The position numbers and the translations under genes are program-made. From Benzoatithermus flavus (lineage in GTDB: Bacteria > Pseudomonadota > Alphaproteobacteria > Geminicoccales > Geminicoccaceae), in the NCBI RefSeq assembly GCF_037908215.1, contig NZ_JBBLZC010000008.1:124001-188000 (forward strand): DNA of 64,000 nucleotides, given 5' to 3'. Under the pieces are notes generated by a model. The model was not told the DNA's origin, did not search any database, and saw only the letters and a list, made by a program, of their open reading frames with translations. Positions 34,726 through 42,985 of the stretch are shown piece by piece (the stretch's first letter is position 1; each line of letters opens with the position of its first letter).

Positions 34726-35217
34726 GTGAGCGCCCTTCTCACCAGCGCCTCCGTCCGCCGCGTGCGCGATGCGCTCGCGGCCGCAGGCATCGAGGATCGC
34801 ATCGTCGAGCTCGCCGACACCGCGCGAACCGCCGAGGACGCCGCCAGAGCCTGCGAGGTGCCGGTGGGAGCGATCGTGAAGTCGCTGCTGTTCGAGATCG
34901 ACGATGCTCCGGTGCTGGCGCTCGTCGCTGGCGACCGGCGCTGCGACGTCGCGACCCTGCCCGCGGTCCTGGGCCTTTCCGGCAAGGCCAGGCGCTGCGA
35001 TGCCGCGAAGGTCAGGAGCATCACGGGCTTCGCTATCGGCGGCGTGGCGCCGGTCGGCCATCTGACGAGGCTGCCCACGGTCATCGACGCGAGCCTCGGC
35101 CGTTTCCAGCGTCTGTTCGCAGCGGCCGGCCATCCCCACTGCGTGTTCGCGACCTCGCTGCCCGAGCTCGCAGGGCTCACGGGCGGCATCGTCTCGGAGC
35201 GCATCGCCACACTCTGA
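34726..35217 (+). CDS. YbaK/EbsC-type aminoacyl-tRNA deacylase
   Basis: 163-aa protein of the YbaK/ProX editing-domain family. These proteins remove wrongly attached amino acids from tRNA. Typical N-terminus SALLTSASVRRVRDALAAAG is followed by EVPVGAIVKSLLFEIDD with the conserved catalytic Lys, then GDRRCDVATLP and IGGVAPVGH near the C-terminal half. GTG at 34726 matches the usual family start. A tRNA-Ser gene lies 50 bases downstream on the same strand but has its own promoter. Confidence 0.88.
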   Translation: MSALLTSASVRRVRDALAAAGIEDRIVELADTARTAEDAARACEVPVGAIVKSLLFEIDDAPVLALVAGDRRCDVATLPAVLGLSGKARRCDAAKVRSITGFAIGGVAPVGHLTRLPTVIDASLGRFQRLFAAAGHPHCVFATSLPELAGLTGGIVSERIATL

Positions 35218-35227
35218 TCCCCCGTGA

Positions 35228-35256
35228 TTGACATGCGCCCGTCGCCGACGATACAA
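35228..35256 (+). promoter_or_regulatory. Promoter of tRNA-Ser
   Basis: Perfect -35 TTGACA at 35228-35233, then a 17-base spacer, then ATACAA at 35251-35256 (or GATACA with 16). The tRNA begins 12 bases after. Confidence 0.65.
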
Positions 35257-35267
35257 GCTCATCCCGT

Positions 35268-35360
35268 GGAGACGTGGCCGAGTGGCTGAAGGCGGCGGTT
35301 TGCTAAACCGTTATAGGGTCTAAAGCCCTATCGGGGGTTCGAATCCCCCCGTCTCCGCCA
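35268..35360 (+). tRNA. tRNA-Ser(GCU)
   Basis: 93-base tRNA with encoded CCA. Acceptor arms GGAGACG (35268-35274) and CGTCTCC (35350-35356), discriminator G. Anticodon GCT is at 35302-35304 in the loop TTGCTAA. A long variable arm (TAGGGTCTAAAGCCCTA) gives the class II shape of serine tRNAs. T-arm GGGGGTTCGAATCCCCC is intact. It decodes AGC/AGU. Confidence 0.97.
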
Positions 35361-35397
35361 GAACTCCCGACTTCCTGATTACGTTCTGGTTTTTTTT
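35358..35397 (+). terminator. Intrinsic terminator of tRNA-Ser overlapping its CCA end
   Basis: CCAGAAC at 35358-35364 pairs exactly with GTTCTGG at 35383-35389, followed by eight T (35390-35397). The first three bases of the stem are the encoded CCA tail of the tRNA. This is the clearest rho-independent terminator in the window. Confidence 0.85.
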
Positions 35398-35753
35398 CCG
35401 GTGATCCGGAACGTGGCGTGTATCACGGCGATACAGGCCATGGCGAGGGCTGGCGATCGATGGGCTCAGCCGGCGATGCCTGCACCAATGCGCCGGGCGG
35501 GAGCTTCCTCGCCACGCTGACGAACACAGATCCAGACCGATGGACCACCTCGAGCCCGCCCGCGATTGCCGCCACGTCGGCGGAAACGGCCCCATCGCCG
35601 CGAGATCGCCGCTTCCCCGCCGGAGAGCCTGGTCTAGGATGTGACGATGTGGTGATCGTGGACAGGTCATGGCCGACGCCATCCACGGCCGAGGAAAAGG
35701 GAGCCTGAGGACTACGAGAGCCACGGTCGGGCAACCATCCGCACGGAGCCTGC
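35398..35753. other. Intergenic region before kup
   Basis: 356 bases without a convincing gene. A minus-strand frame through this stretch and into the tRNA is an artefact of tRNA antisense. The kup promoter should lie here, but no clear -35/-10 pair was found. Confidence 0.5.
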
Positions 35754-37655
35754 ATGGTAGCCGCCAGCAAGACCGCGACGGCAGCTCGCGCCTTTCCCGT
35801 GGCGCAGAGCAGCCTCGCCCTCGGCGCGCTCGGTGTCGTCTACGGCGATATCGGCACCAGCCCGCTTTATGCCTTCCGCGAGGCGCTGAACTCGGCCGGC
35901 ACGGGCGATGCCGCCGTCCTCGGCGTGCTCTCGCTGATACTCTGGGCGCTCATCCTGGTCATCTCGGTCAAGTACGGCGTGTTCGTGCTGCGCGCCGACA
36001 ATCACGGCGAGGGCGGCATCCTGGCCCTCCTGGCCCTGCTCAATCCCCGCCGCCCGAGCACGCACTGGCGTCATGCCTACGCGATCATGGCCGGCCTCCT
36101 CGGGGCCGGCCTGCTCTATGGCGACGGCGCCATCACGCCCGCGATCTCGGTCTTGAGCGCGGTCGAGGGCATCACGATCTACACCCCGCATCTCGAGAGC
36201 CTGATCCTCCCGATCACCGTCGCCATTCTCGCTGCCCTGTTCGCGGTGCAGCGGCAGGGTACGGCGCGGGTCGGCATCGTCTTCGGGCCGGTGATCCTGG
36301 TCTGGTTCATCGTGCTCGGGCTCCTGGGCCTCGGCGGGATCGTCCGCCAGCCGCACGTGCTCGCCGCCATCAGCCCGGCCCACGCGGTCGCCTATCTCGC
36401 CGACGCCGGGCCCGCGACCGCGCTCGCCGTGATCGGGGGCGTGTTCCTCGCCGTGACCGGTGGCGAGGCGCTCTATGCCGACATGGGCCATTTCGGCCGG
36501 TTCCCGATCCGTCTCGCCTGGTTCTCGGTGGTGCTGCCCGGCCTCGTGCTGAACTATCTCGGCCAGGGAGCGCTCATGCTGGGCGATCCGGCCGGGATCA
36601 GCAGCCCGTTCTACCAGTTGGCACCCGAATGGGCGCACTGGCCGCTCGTCGTGCTGGCGACCATGGCCACCGTGATTGCCTCTCAGGCGATCATCTCGGG
36701 CGCCTTCTCTCTGACCCAGCAGGCGGTCCAGCTCGGCTTCCTGCCCCGGATGCGCATCGTGCAGACCTCCCGCCACGAGCGCGGGCAGGTCTACGTGCCG
36801 TTCGTGAACTGGGGGCTCGGCCTGCTCACGGTCGGCACCGTGGCCGCCTTCCGCTCGTCGGACGCGTTGGCCGGCGCCTATGGCCTCGCCGTCTCGCTCC
36901 TGATGGTGATCACGACCGTGCTGACCGCGCTGGTGGCGCGGCGCTGGGGTTGGCGGCGCCGGACCGTCTACAGCCTCGTGGCCTTCTTCCTCGTGATCGA
37001 CTTCGGCTTCCTCGCCGCCAACCTCGTCAAGATCGAACACGGCGGCTGGTTTCCCCTGCTCGTCGCCTCGGGCATCACCTTCATCATGCTCACGTGGTGG
37101 CGCGGGCAGCAGCTCGCCGAACAGGCGCGGGGTCCGTGGCGGATGTCCGCTGCCAGCTTCGAGGCGCTGCTGCAGGCGAACCCGCCGCATCGCGTTCCCG
37201 GCACCGCGGTGTTCCTGACCCGCTCGACCTCGAACATTCCACGTATCTTGGTACATCATCTCAAGCACAATCGGGTGCTGCACGAGCGGGTGTTCCTCGT
37301 CTCGGTCGTCACCGCCGAGGTACCGCGGGTTCCCCAGAAGCACCGGGCCGAGCACAGCGACGTCGCGTCCGGGATCTACCGCATCGTCCTACGCTTCGGC
37401 TTCATGGAGCAGCCGGACGTGCCCTGGGGCCTCATCCTGGCATCTTCGGCCCGGCAGTGCCCCGAGATCGATCCCAGCGAGGTGACCTACTATGTCGGCC
37501 GAGAGACGGTGATTCCTTCGGCGGCGCGGCCCGGCATGGCAGTCTGGCGCGAGGCGCTCTATGCCTTCCTGAGTCGGAACGCCGAGCTGTCGGCGGCCTA
37601 TTTCGGCCTGCCGCTGGATCAGGTGGTCGAGGTCGGCATCCCCATCGAGATCTGA
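35754..37655 (+). CDS. kup: Low-affinity potassium transporter Kup
   Basis: 633-aa KUP/HAK/KT-family K+:H+ symporter. The N-terminal signature GALGVVYGDIGTSPLYAFRE is diagnostic. VKYGVFVLRADNHGEGG, LLYGDGAITPAISVLSAVEG and GGEALYADMGHFGR follow in the expected order. There are about twelve membrane segments in the first 450 residues and a cytoplasmic C-terminal domain. Length fits E. coli Kup (622 aa). A strong hairpin starts one base after the stop. Confidence 0.97.
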   Translation: MVAASKTATAARAFPVAQSSLALGALGVVYGDIGTSPLYAFREALNSAGTGDAAVLGVLSLILWALILVISVKYGVFVLRADNHGEGGILALLALLNPRRPSTHWRHAYAIMAGLLGAGLLYGDGAITPAISVLSAVEGITIYTPHLESLILPITVAILAALFAVQRQGTARVGIVFGPVILVWFIVLGLLGLGGIVRQPHVLAAISPAHAVAYLADAGPATALAVIGGVFLAVTGGEALYADMGHFGRFPIRLAWFSVVLPGLVLNYLGQGALMLGDPAGISSPFYQLAPEWAHWPLVVLATMATVIASQAIISGAFSLTQQAVQLGFLPRMRIVQTSRHERGQVYVPFVNWGLGLLTVGTVAAFRSSDALAGAYGLAVSLLMVITTVLTALVARRWGWRRRTVYSLVAFFLVIDFGFLAANLVKIEHGGWFPLLVASGITFIMLTWWRGQQLAEQARGPWRMSAASFEALLQANPPHRVPGTAVFLTRSTSNIPRILVHHLKHNRVLHERVFLVSVVTAEVPRVPQKHRAEHSDVASGIYRIVLRFGFMEQPDVPWGLILASSARQCPEIDPSEVTYYVGRETVIPSAARPGMAVWREALYAFLSRNAELSAAYFGLPLDQVVEVGIPIEI

Positions 37656-37690
37656 GAAGCCGCTGCGGGTGAGGAGCGGCTCGCGGCTTC
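37656..37690 (+). terminator. Terminator-like hairpin after kup
   Basis: GAAGCCGC at 37656-37663 pairs exactly with GCGGCTTC at 37683-37690. It begins immediately after the kup TGA. The following bases (GGCTCTTCGTG) lack a proper T run. Confidence 0.5.
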
Positions 37691-37817
37691 GGCTCTTCGT
37701 GTGATCGCCGTCACAGCCGACAAGGCGGGCGGGAGCTAGAGCGCGAGCCTGTCGATGCCTTCGGTCCGCGGCCCGACGCACCCCAAGGGCCATCGAGGGC
37801 CAACCGATGATCGGGCG

Positions 37818-38801
37818 ATGAGAAAGAAAAGGAACGAAACCGTGTCAGGGATCTCGCCACGCTGGCCACAGAAGACCCGCGAGCTGCACAACCACCACTT
37901 CGACTCGACCATCTGGAACGATTTCGTGTTCCGCGACGACGACATCGTGATCGGCACCTATGCCAAGTCGGGAACGACCTGGACCCAGCAGATCGTGGCT
38001 CAGCTCCTGTTCCAAGGGGCGGAGGATCTCCCGGTAGCCGAGATGTCGCCCTGGCTCGATCTAAGAGTGCCGCCCAAGGCGGTGAAGCTCGAGGCGGCCG
38101 CGGCCCAGACACATCGACGGTTCTTCAAGACACACCTGCCGGTCGATGCGCTCGTCTACTCGCCCAAGGCCAAGTACCTCTACATCGCTCGGGATGGCCG
38201 CGACGTGGTCTGGAGCCTCTACAACCACCACGCCAACGCCAACGAGCTCTGGTACCGGCTGCTCAACGACACGCCCGGCCGCATCGGACCGCCGATCGGC
38301 AAGCCGCCCGCGTCGATTCGCCAGTATTTCCTCGAATGGCTGGAAGGCGACGGCTATCCGTTCTGGTCGTTCTGGGAGAACATTCGCTCCTGGTGGGAAA
38401 TCAGGGGGCTGCCGAATCTGCTGCTCCTCCATTTCGCCGAGCTCAAGGCGGACCTGCCGGGCCAGATCCGGCGCATCGCGGCGTTCCTCGAGATCCCGAT
38501 CGACGAGCGGCGCTGGCCCGCGATCCTCGAGCACTGCAGCTTCGAGCACATGAAGGCCCACGGAAGCAAGAGCGTGCCGCTCGGAGGAGCCTGCTGGGAT
38601 GGCGGCGCTCAGACCTTCGTCCACAAAGGCACCAACGGACGCTGGCACGACGTCCTCACCGAGGACGATTGCCGCCGCTACGAGGCGATGGTCCGCCAGC
38701 GGCTGGGCGAGGCCTGCGCCCACTGGCTCGCCACCGGCGAGCGGCTGGACAGAGACGCGTCGACGACGCACTGGAAACGGGATGCCATGGCGGCGTGTTG
38801 A
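37818..38801 (+). CDS. Sulfotransferase (Sulfotransfer_1, cytosolic type)
   Basis: 327-aa sulfotransferase resembling cytosolic enzymes of the SULT type more than the membrane-type one at 14254. The PAPS loop is TYAKSGTTWTQQIV (about residues 50-63). The 3'-phosphate motif region is YLYIARDGRDVVWSLYNHH, and the second PAPS contact follows in KGTNGRWHDVLT. These act on small hydroxyl compounds or lipids. ATG 37818 is used. A GTG at 37842, preceded by AAAGGAA, is a good alternative start that removes eight residues. No operon partner is evident. Confidence 0.87.
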   Translation: MRKKRNETVSGISPRWPQKTRELHNHHFDSTIWNDFVFRDDDIVIGTYAKSGTTWTQQIVAQLLFQGAEDLPVAEMSPWLDLRVPPKAVKLEAAAAQTHRRFFKTHLPVDALVYSPKAKYLYIARDGRDVVWSLYNHHANANELWYRLLNDTPGRIGPPIGKPPASIRQYFLEWLEGDGYPFWSFWENIRSWWEIRGLPNLLLLHFAELKADLPGQIRRIAAFLEIPIDERRWPAILEHCSFEHMKAHGSKSVPLGGACWDGGAQTFVHKGTNGRWHDVLTEDDCRRYEAMVRQRLGEACAHWLATGERLDRDASTTHWKRDAMAAC

Positions 38802-38826
38802 GGATAGAGTACAGAGGAAGAGCCGG

Positions 38827-39219
38827 TCACTCCCCGGCCGGCCGGCAGAACACCTGCTCCATCTTGTGGATCAGGCTCGCTGGCGTGAAAGGCTTGGCAA
38901 GATAGGGAGCGCGCTTGAGGACCGGGTCGGCGAGGACGAGCTCGACATAGCCGGTGACGAGAAGGTACGGGATCGCCCGGCGGGCGAGCTCCTCGGCGAT
39001 GGGCGTGCTGAGATGACCGCTCAGGTTGACGTCGAGCAGCGCCGCCTCGGGTGGCTGCCGATCGATCAGGCGCAACGCGGCGCCTACCGAGGGGGCCGGC
39101 CCCAGCACCTCGCAGCCGTGATCGAGAAGAATCTGCTCGATGGTCATCGCGATCAGCAGCTCGTCCTCGACGACGAGAATCCGCTTGCCCCTGAGGCAGG
39201 AGCCCGGCTCCGATGTCAC
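38827..39219 (-). CDS. Single-domain response regulator
   Basis: 130-aa stand-alone receiver domain. ILVVEDELLIAMTIEQIL supplies the acidic pair, the phospho-acceptor Asp is in AALLDVNLSG, the switch Thr in YLLVTGY, and the Lys in YLAKPFTPASL. There is no output domain. It probably relays or competes for phosphate from the HWE kinase just upstream (36 bases away, same strand). The sequence style matches regulators paired with HWE kinases. Confidence 0.92.
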   Translation of the reverse strand: MTSEPGSCLRGKRILVVEDELLIAMTIEQILLDHGCEVLGPAPSVGAALRLIDRQPPEAALLDVNLSGHLSTPIAEELARRAIPYLLVTGYVELVLADPVLKRAPYLAKPFTPASLIHKMEQVFCRPAGE

Positions 39220-39255
39220 GGCTTCTCGGCCCTTCCCTTCAGGCGTTTTTCGACC

Positions 39256-41316
39256 TCAAAGCGGGAACATCATATCCCATGTGACGCCTTCGGAAGCAAA
39301 CGTGCATTCCGCCTTTCCCCCAAGATCGTAGCTCGTGGAGCGGCGGATCAGCTCGAGGCCGAAGCCTTCGGCCGGGCTCCCGGGGACGGGCGGGCCTTCC
39401 AGCTCGCGCCAGCGCAGCCGCAGATGCCCGTCCTCCTTCGTCCAGGTGATCTCGATCCGGCCGGTGGCGCCGACGAGCGCTCCGTGCCGCACCGCGTTGC
39501 TCACGAGCTCGTGGAGAACGAGGCCCAGCGCCAAGCCCTGTCGCGGACCGAGGAGGACCGATTCGCCCGTGATCTCCACCCGGCTGGCATTCCGGGTGAA
39601 GAGGGCGAGCTCGTTCTGGACGAGCGCGACGAGATCGATATGGCGCCATTCGCTGCGCAAGAGGAGATCGTGGGCGCGGGCGAGCGCGTGCAGGCGGCCC
39701 TCGTAGACCGAGCGGAACTCGGCGAGCGAGCGGCTGCGGACGAGGGTCTGGACCATGAGCGCCTGCACGACGGCGAGCGTGTTCTTGACACGATGGCTGA
39801 GCTCGGCCGTGAGCAGCCGGTGCTGCTCCTCGGCTTCCTTGCGCGCGTCGATGCTGCTGAAGGTGCCGACGGCGAGCACGATGCCACCGGAGACGTCGCG
39901 GATGGGAGCGGCGCTGATCTCGAGCTGGGTGATCGTCCCGTCGGCGCGCCGATGGAGCATCTCCTCGCGATCCACCGTCTCACCGTGCAGGATCGCGCGC
40001 ATGATCGGGTGCTCCTCGCGCCGGTAAGGCGTGCCATCGGGATGGATCGCCCCGACCGGGACATCCTCGATTCCGTCGTTCGCGAAGGATGGAGGGTCGC
40101 CCAGGATTTCGAAGGCCTTGGCGTTGCAGAGCAGACGCCGGCCCGAGGGCGCCTCGACCAGGGCGACGCCGAGCGGCATCTGCTCGAGAACGGCACGGAG
40201 CCGGATCTCGTTGTCCTGAACGGCGCGGGCGACGGTCCGCTCGACCTCGGCCTGGTCGCGGAGCGCGATCTCGGCCTCGGCCAGCGCCTTGCGCAGCGTC
40301 TCGAGCTCCGCGATGGTAGCCTTGGGCACCGTCTCGACGGAGCCGCCGGCCGTGACGCTCCGGGCATGACGCGCCAGCGCCTCCACGGGCCGCAGCACAC
40401 GCCGTGCCAGCGCCAGCGCCGCCGCCGCCGCCAGCGCCAGCAGCACGAGGCCGGCAAGGACGAGGCCGACCAGCGGCTTCTGCCAGCTGCTCTCGTAGGC
40501 GTCGAGCGGCTCGGCCACCGCGACCGTCCAATTACCATACGACAGGCGCTGGAGGGCCAGCGCCACCTTCTCTCCTTCCGGCGTGATGCCGACGACGATG
40601 CCATGAGACTCGGCGCTGGCCGCCGGATCGGCATACCAGGCAGGCGCCGGCTGTCCGGAGGAGCGGGGGCCGTCCCGCGAGTGGGTGATGATGGTTCGCC
40701 GGCTGTCGATCAGGACCGCGAAGCTGCCTCTGGACAGTTCGAGCCCGTGCAGGATCCGGGCGAGGCTGCCGGGCGAGAGCGGCATCGCCAGCACCTTGAC
40801 CGTCTTTTCGTTGCGGACCACCGGCACTAGGACCGCCACGATCGGCTGACGCTTCGTGCGGCTCATGAAGACGTCGCTCACCAACGGGCGGCCGGTCGCG
40901 AACACCTGCGCCGCGGGGCCGGCGCTGGGCGCTTGCGGCAGCGGCGCGCCCTTGGGCAGCGCGGTGTTGGCGATCTGATGCAGGCTCTCGTCGAGCGCCA
41001 CGATCCAGGTATCGAGCGCCTGCGCCACCTGCCTCGCCTGGGTGTCGAAAGCCGAAAGGTCGGGCTCGTCGAGAAACGGCGAGCTTGCAAGCGCGGTCAG
41101 GGTCGTGAGGTAGGCCTCGACCTCCTTGTCGAGCGCCAGGGCCACTGTGCGCGCCGTGCTCTGAAGCCGTGCTCCGGAGGCCTCGCCGTGGCTCCTGGCG
41201 ACCTCGGTCACGGCCACGACGCCGAACAGAAGGGCCGGCACCACTACCGCGAGCACGAGCGCCAGGAGATGGGCGCGCAGGCCCAATCGCCGAGACGGAC
41301 CAACCGGATGTCGCAT
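39256..41316 (-). CDS. HWE-family sensor histidine kinase with Cache-like sensor
   Basis: 686-aa membrane kinase. A first membrane helix (about 11-34) and a second (about 280-305) enclose a periplasmic double-Cache-like sensor domain. A HAMP-like linker, a PAS domain (about 385-500, GVALVEAPSGRRLLCNAKAFEILG) and an HWE kinase core follow. The phospho-accepting His is in ELSHRVKNTLAVVQAL, and the N box is HELVSNAVRHGAL. The start at 41316 (MRHPVG) gives a clean membrane anchor; the open frame upstream is not family-like. It is followed by its response regulator. HWE kinases are largely alphaproteobacterial. Ligand unknown. Confidence 0.88.
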   Translation of the reverse strand: MRHPVGPSRRLGLRAHLLALVLAVVVPALLFGVVAVTEVARSHGEASGARLQSTARTVALALDKEVEAYLTTLTALASSPFLDEPDLSAFDTQARQVAQALDTWIVALDESLHQIANTALPKGAPLPQAPSAGPAAQVFATGRPLVSDVFMSRTKRQPIVAVLVPVVRNEKTVKVLAMPLSPGSLARILHGLELSRGSFAVLIDSRRTIITHSRDGPRSSGQPAPAWYADPAASAESHGIVVGITPEGEKVALALQRLSYGNWTVAVAEPLDAYESSWQKPLVGLVLAGLVLLALAAAAALALARRVLRPVEALARHARSVTAGGSVETVPKATIAELETLRKALAEAEIALRDQAEVERTVARAVQDNEIRLRAVLEQMPLGVALVEAPSGRRLLCNAKAFEILGDPPSFANDGIEDVPVGAIHPDGTPYRREEHPIMRAILHGETVDREEMLHRRADGTITQLEISAAPIRDVSGGIVLAVGTFSSIDARKEAEEQHRLLTAELSHRVKNTLAVVQALMVQTLVRSRSLAEFRSVYEGRLHALARAHDLLLRSEWRHIDLVALVQNELALFTRNASRVEITGESVLLGPRQGLALGLVLHELVSNAVRHGALVGATGRIEITWTKEDGHLRLRWRELEGPPVPGSPAEGFGLELIRRSTSYDLGGKAECTFASEGVTWDMMFPL

Positions 41317-42001
41317 GATGGAACATCGGGCCGCGCCGGGATCATCGGCCCATGATCGTCGTGACGCGACGCGCCGTGCACCGAAATCGGTCATGAGCCG
41401 AGCTTGCTCTGGCTCGAGATCGGCATCGCGCGATATTCTGCGTATTCCGATACGCAGATCGGCGCACGAATTGGCGCGGCTACGATGGAGATGCCAGGCA
41501 GAATCAAGCCTTCTCAAACCCGGTGGCGATGGATGCTTCGGCACCGGCTCCGGGAGACCCGGCCGGCAATACAAGCGGAAGCTGCACATCCGGGGTGATC
41601 AAATCAAGAGGTTTTATGATAATTCGATCCCAACGCGAAATCATTCGATGAAAAGTGAGATATGCGACAATATCGGCCTCGCCCGGCGCACGATCCGTAG
41701 AGCTTCTCCCGAGCACTCGAGATGGGTCGCCCAGGCTCGGGGACCGTTGCGGCCCCGGCAGCCTCGTCCTCGAGGGTATGGTACGAGCGGAAGCTCGAGC
41801 CCAGCTTCGCAGGTCGTAGCCTTGTGGGCGCGGCCGGCGCCGTAGCGGATGAGAAGCGAGCCTCATCGAGCAAACCCGGCCGAGCCGTCGTGCACGTGGC
41901 ACCTGGAAGGATCGTCCGCCTGCGCCCACCCTGCCGGCCGCAGGCAAGGATCCGGCAAACGGCTCCGATGGCAGGGCCCGTGCCGACAGCGCTCCTGCCG
42001 C
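41317..42001. other. Long non-coding stretch with AT-rich segment and hairpin
   Basis: 685 bases between the HWE kinase start and the dgcA stop, the longest gap in the window. A perfect 9-bp stem TCTGCGTAT/ATACGCAGA with loop TCCG lies at 41437-41458, on the leader side of the kinase. 41600-41670 is unusually AT-rich and holds TCAT-TCG-ATGA and repeated ATTCGAT. Frames here do not resemble known proteins. Confidence 0.5.
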
Positions 42002-42985
42002 TCAGCCCCACAAGGTCGGGGTCGGCGGCAGGACCATGCTGTCGCGATAGACGAGGCCGGGCTCGCGGTCGCGGGCGAGCAGAAGCGGCCCGTCCAGGTC
42101 GCACCAGCGGGCGAGCTGGGCCAGGAGCACGGCCGGTGCCATGGCGAGGCTGGTCGCGACCATGCAGCCCACCATGAGGCCGAGGCCCAGCTCCTCGGCG
42201 CACATCGCCGTGCGCAGGCCCTCGGTGAGGCCGCCGGCCTTGTCGAGCTTGAGGTTGACGACATCGTAGCGGCCGGCGAGCCTCTCGAGGCTCGTCGCAT
42301 CGTGGCAGCTCTCGTCGGCGCACAAGGGAACCGGCCGCTCCAGGCGATCGAGCCAGTCGTCCCGATCGGCCGGGAAGGGCTGCTCGATCAGCTCGACGCC
42401 GAGGCTCGCCAGCACCGGCGCCGCCTCGCGGTAGAGATCCGGCGTCCAGGCCTCGTTCGCATCCACGATCAGCCGTGCATCGGGGGCCGCGGCCCGCACC
42501 GCCGCGACGCGCGCCACGTCGCCCTCTCCCCCCAGCTTGAGCTTCAGGATCGGCCGGTCCGAAGCAGCCCTAGCCGCCTCGGCCATGCGCTCGGGCGTGT
42601 CCAGGCTCAGCGTGTAGGAGACCTCGAGCGGCTCGGGCTCGGGCAGGCCCGCGAGCCGCCAGGCCGGCAGGCCCGTCCGCTTCGCCTCGAGGTCCCACAA
42701 AGCGGCGTCCAGCGCGTTCCGGGCGGCACCCGCCGGCAGCAGCATCAGCAGCTCCTCCCGTCTCGCGCCGGCCTCGATCCGCTCCCGCACGGCCTCGATC
42801 ATGGCGAGCGTCTGCGGTACGCTCTCCCCGTAGCGCGGGTAGGGACGGCACTCGCCGCGTCCCGTGATTCCGTCCTCCATGATCCCGACCACGACGAGCT
42901 CGACCGCCGTTACCGTGCCGCGGCTGATGGTGAAGCCGCCGCGCACGGGCCAGCTCTCGTGCCGCATCTCGAGCCGCCGGCGCAT
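42002..42985 (-). CDS. dgcA: N-acetyl-D-glutamate racemase DgcA (enolase superfamily)
   Basis: 327-aa member of the mandelate racemase/muconate-lactonizing branch of the enolase superfamily, like dipeptide epimerases. Catalytic Lys pair region is ILKLKLGG. Metal ligands follow in LIVDANEAW, ELIEQPF and PLCADESCHD, and the second acid/base Lys is in VVNLKLDKAGG. Next to a DUF1611-type DgcN this is the DgcA that racemises N-acetyl-D-glutamate, a D-glutamate catabolic step. Its start shares one base with the dgcN stop (TGATG). Without dgcN next to it one would call it an L-Ala-D/L-Glu epimerase. Confidence 0.88.
   Translation of the reverse strand: MRRRLEMRHESWPVRGGFTISRGTVTAVELVVVGIMEDGITGRGECRPYPRYGESVPQTLAMIEAVRERIEAGARREELLMLLPAGAARNALDAALWDLEAKRTGLPAWRLAGLPEPEPLEVSYTLSLDTPERMAEAARAASDRPILKLKLGGEGDVARVAAVRAAAPDARLIVDANEAWTPDLYREAAPVLASLGVELIEQPFPADRDDWLDRLERPVPLCADESCHDATSLERLAGRYDVVNLKLDKAGGLTEGLRTAMCAEELGLGLMVGCMVATSLAMAPAVLLAQLARWCDLDGPLLLARDREPGLVYRDSMVLPPTPTLWG

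Noticed and set aside
35320..35724. Minus-strand frame ending in a TGGFEPP-like peptide
   Set aside because: Known artefact of reading antisense through a tRNA-Ser.
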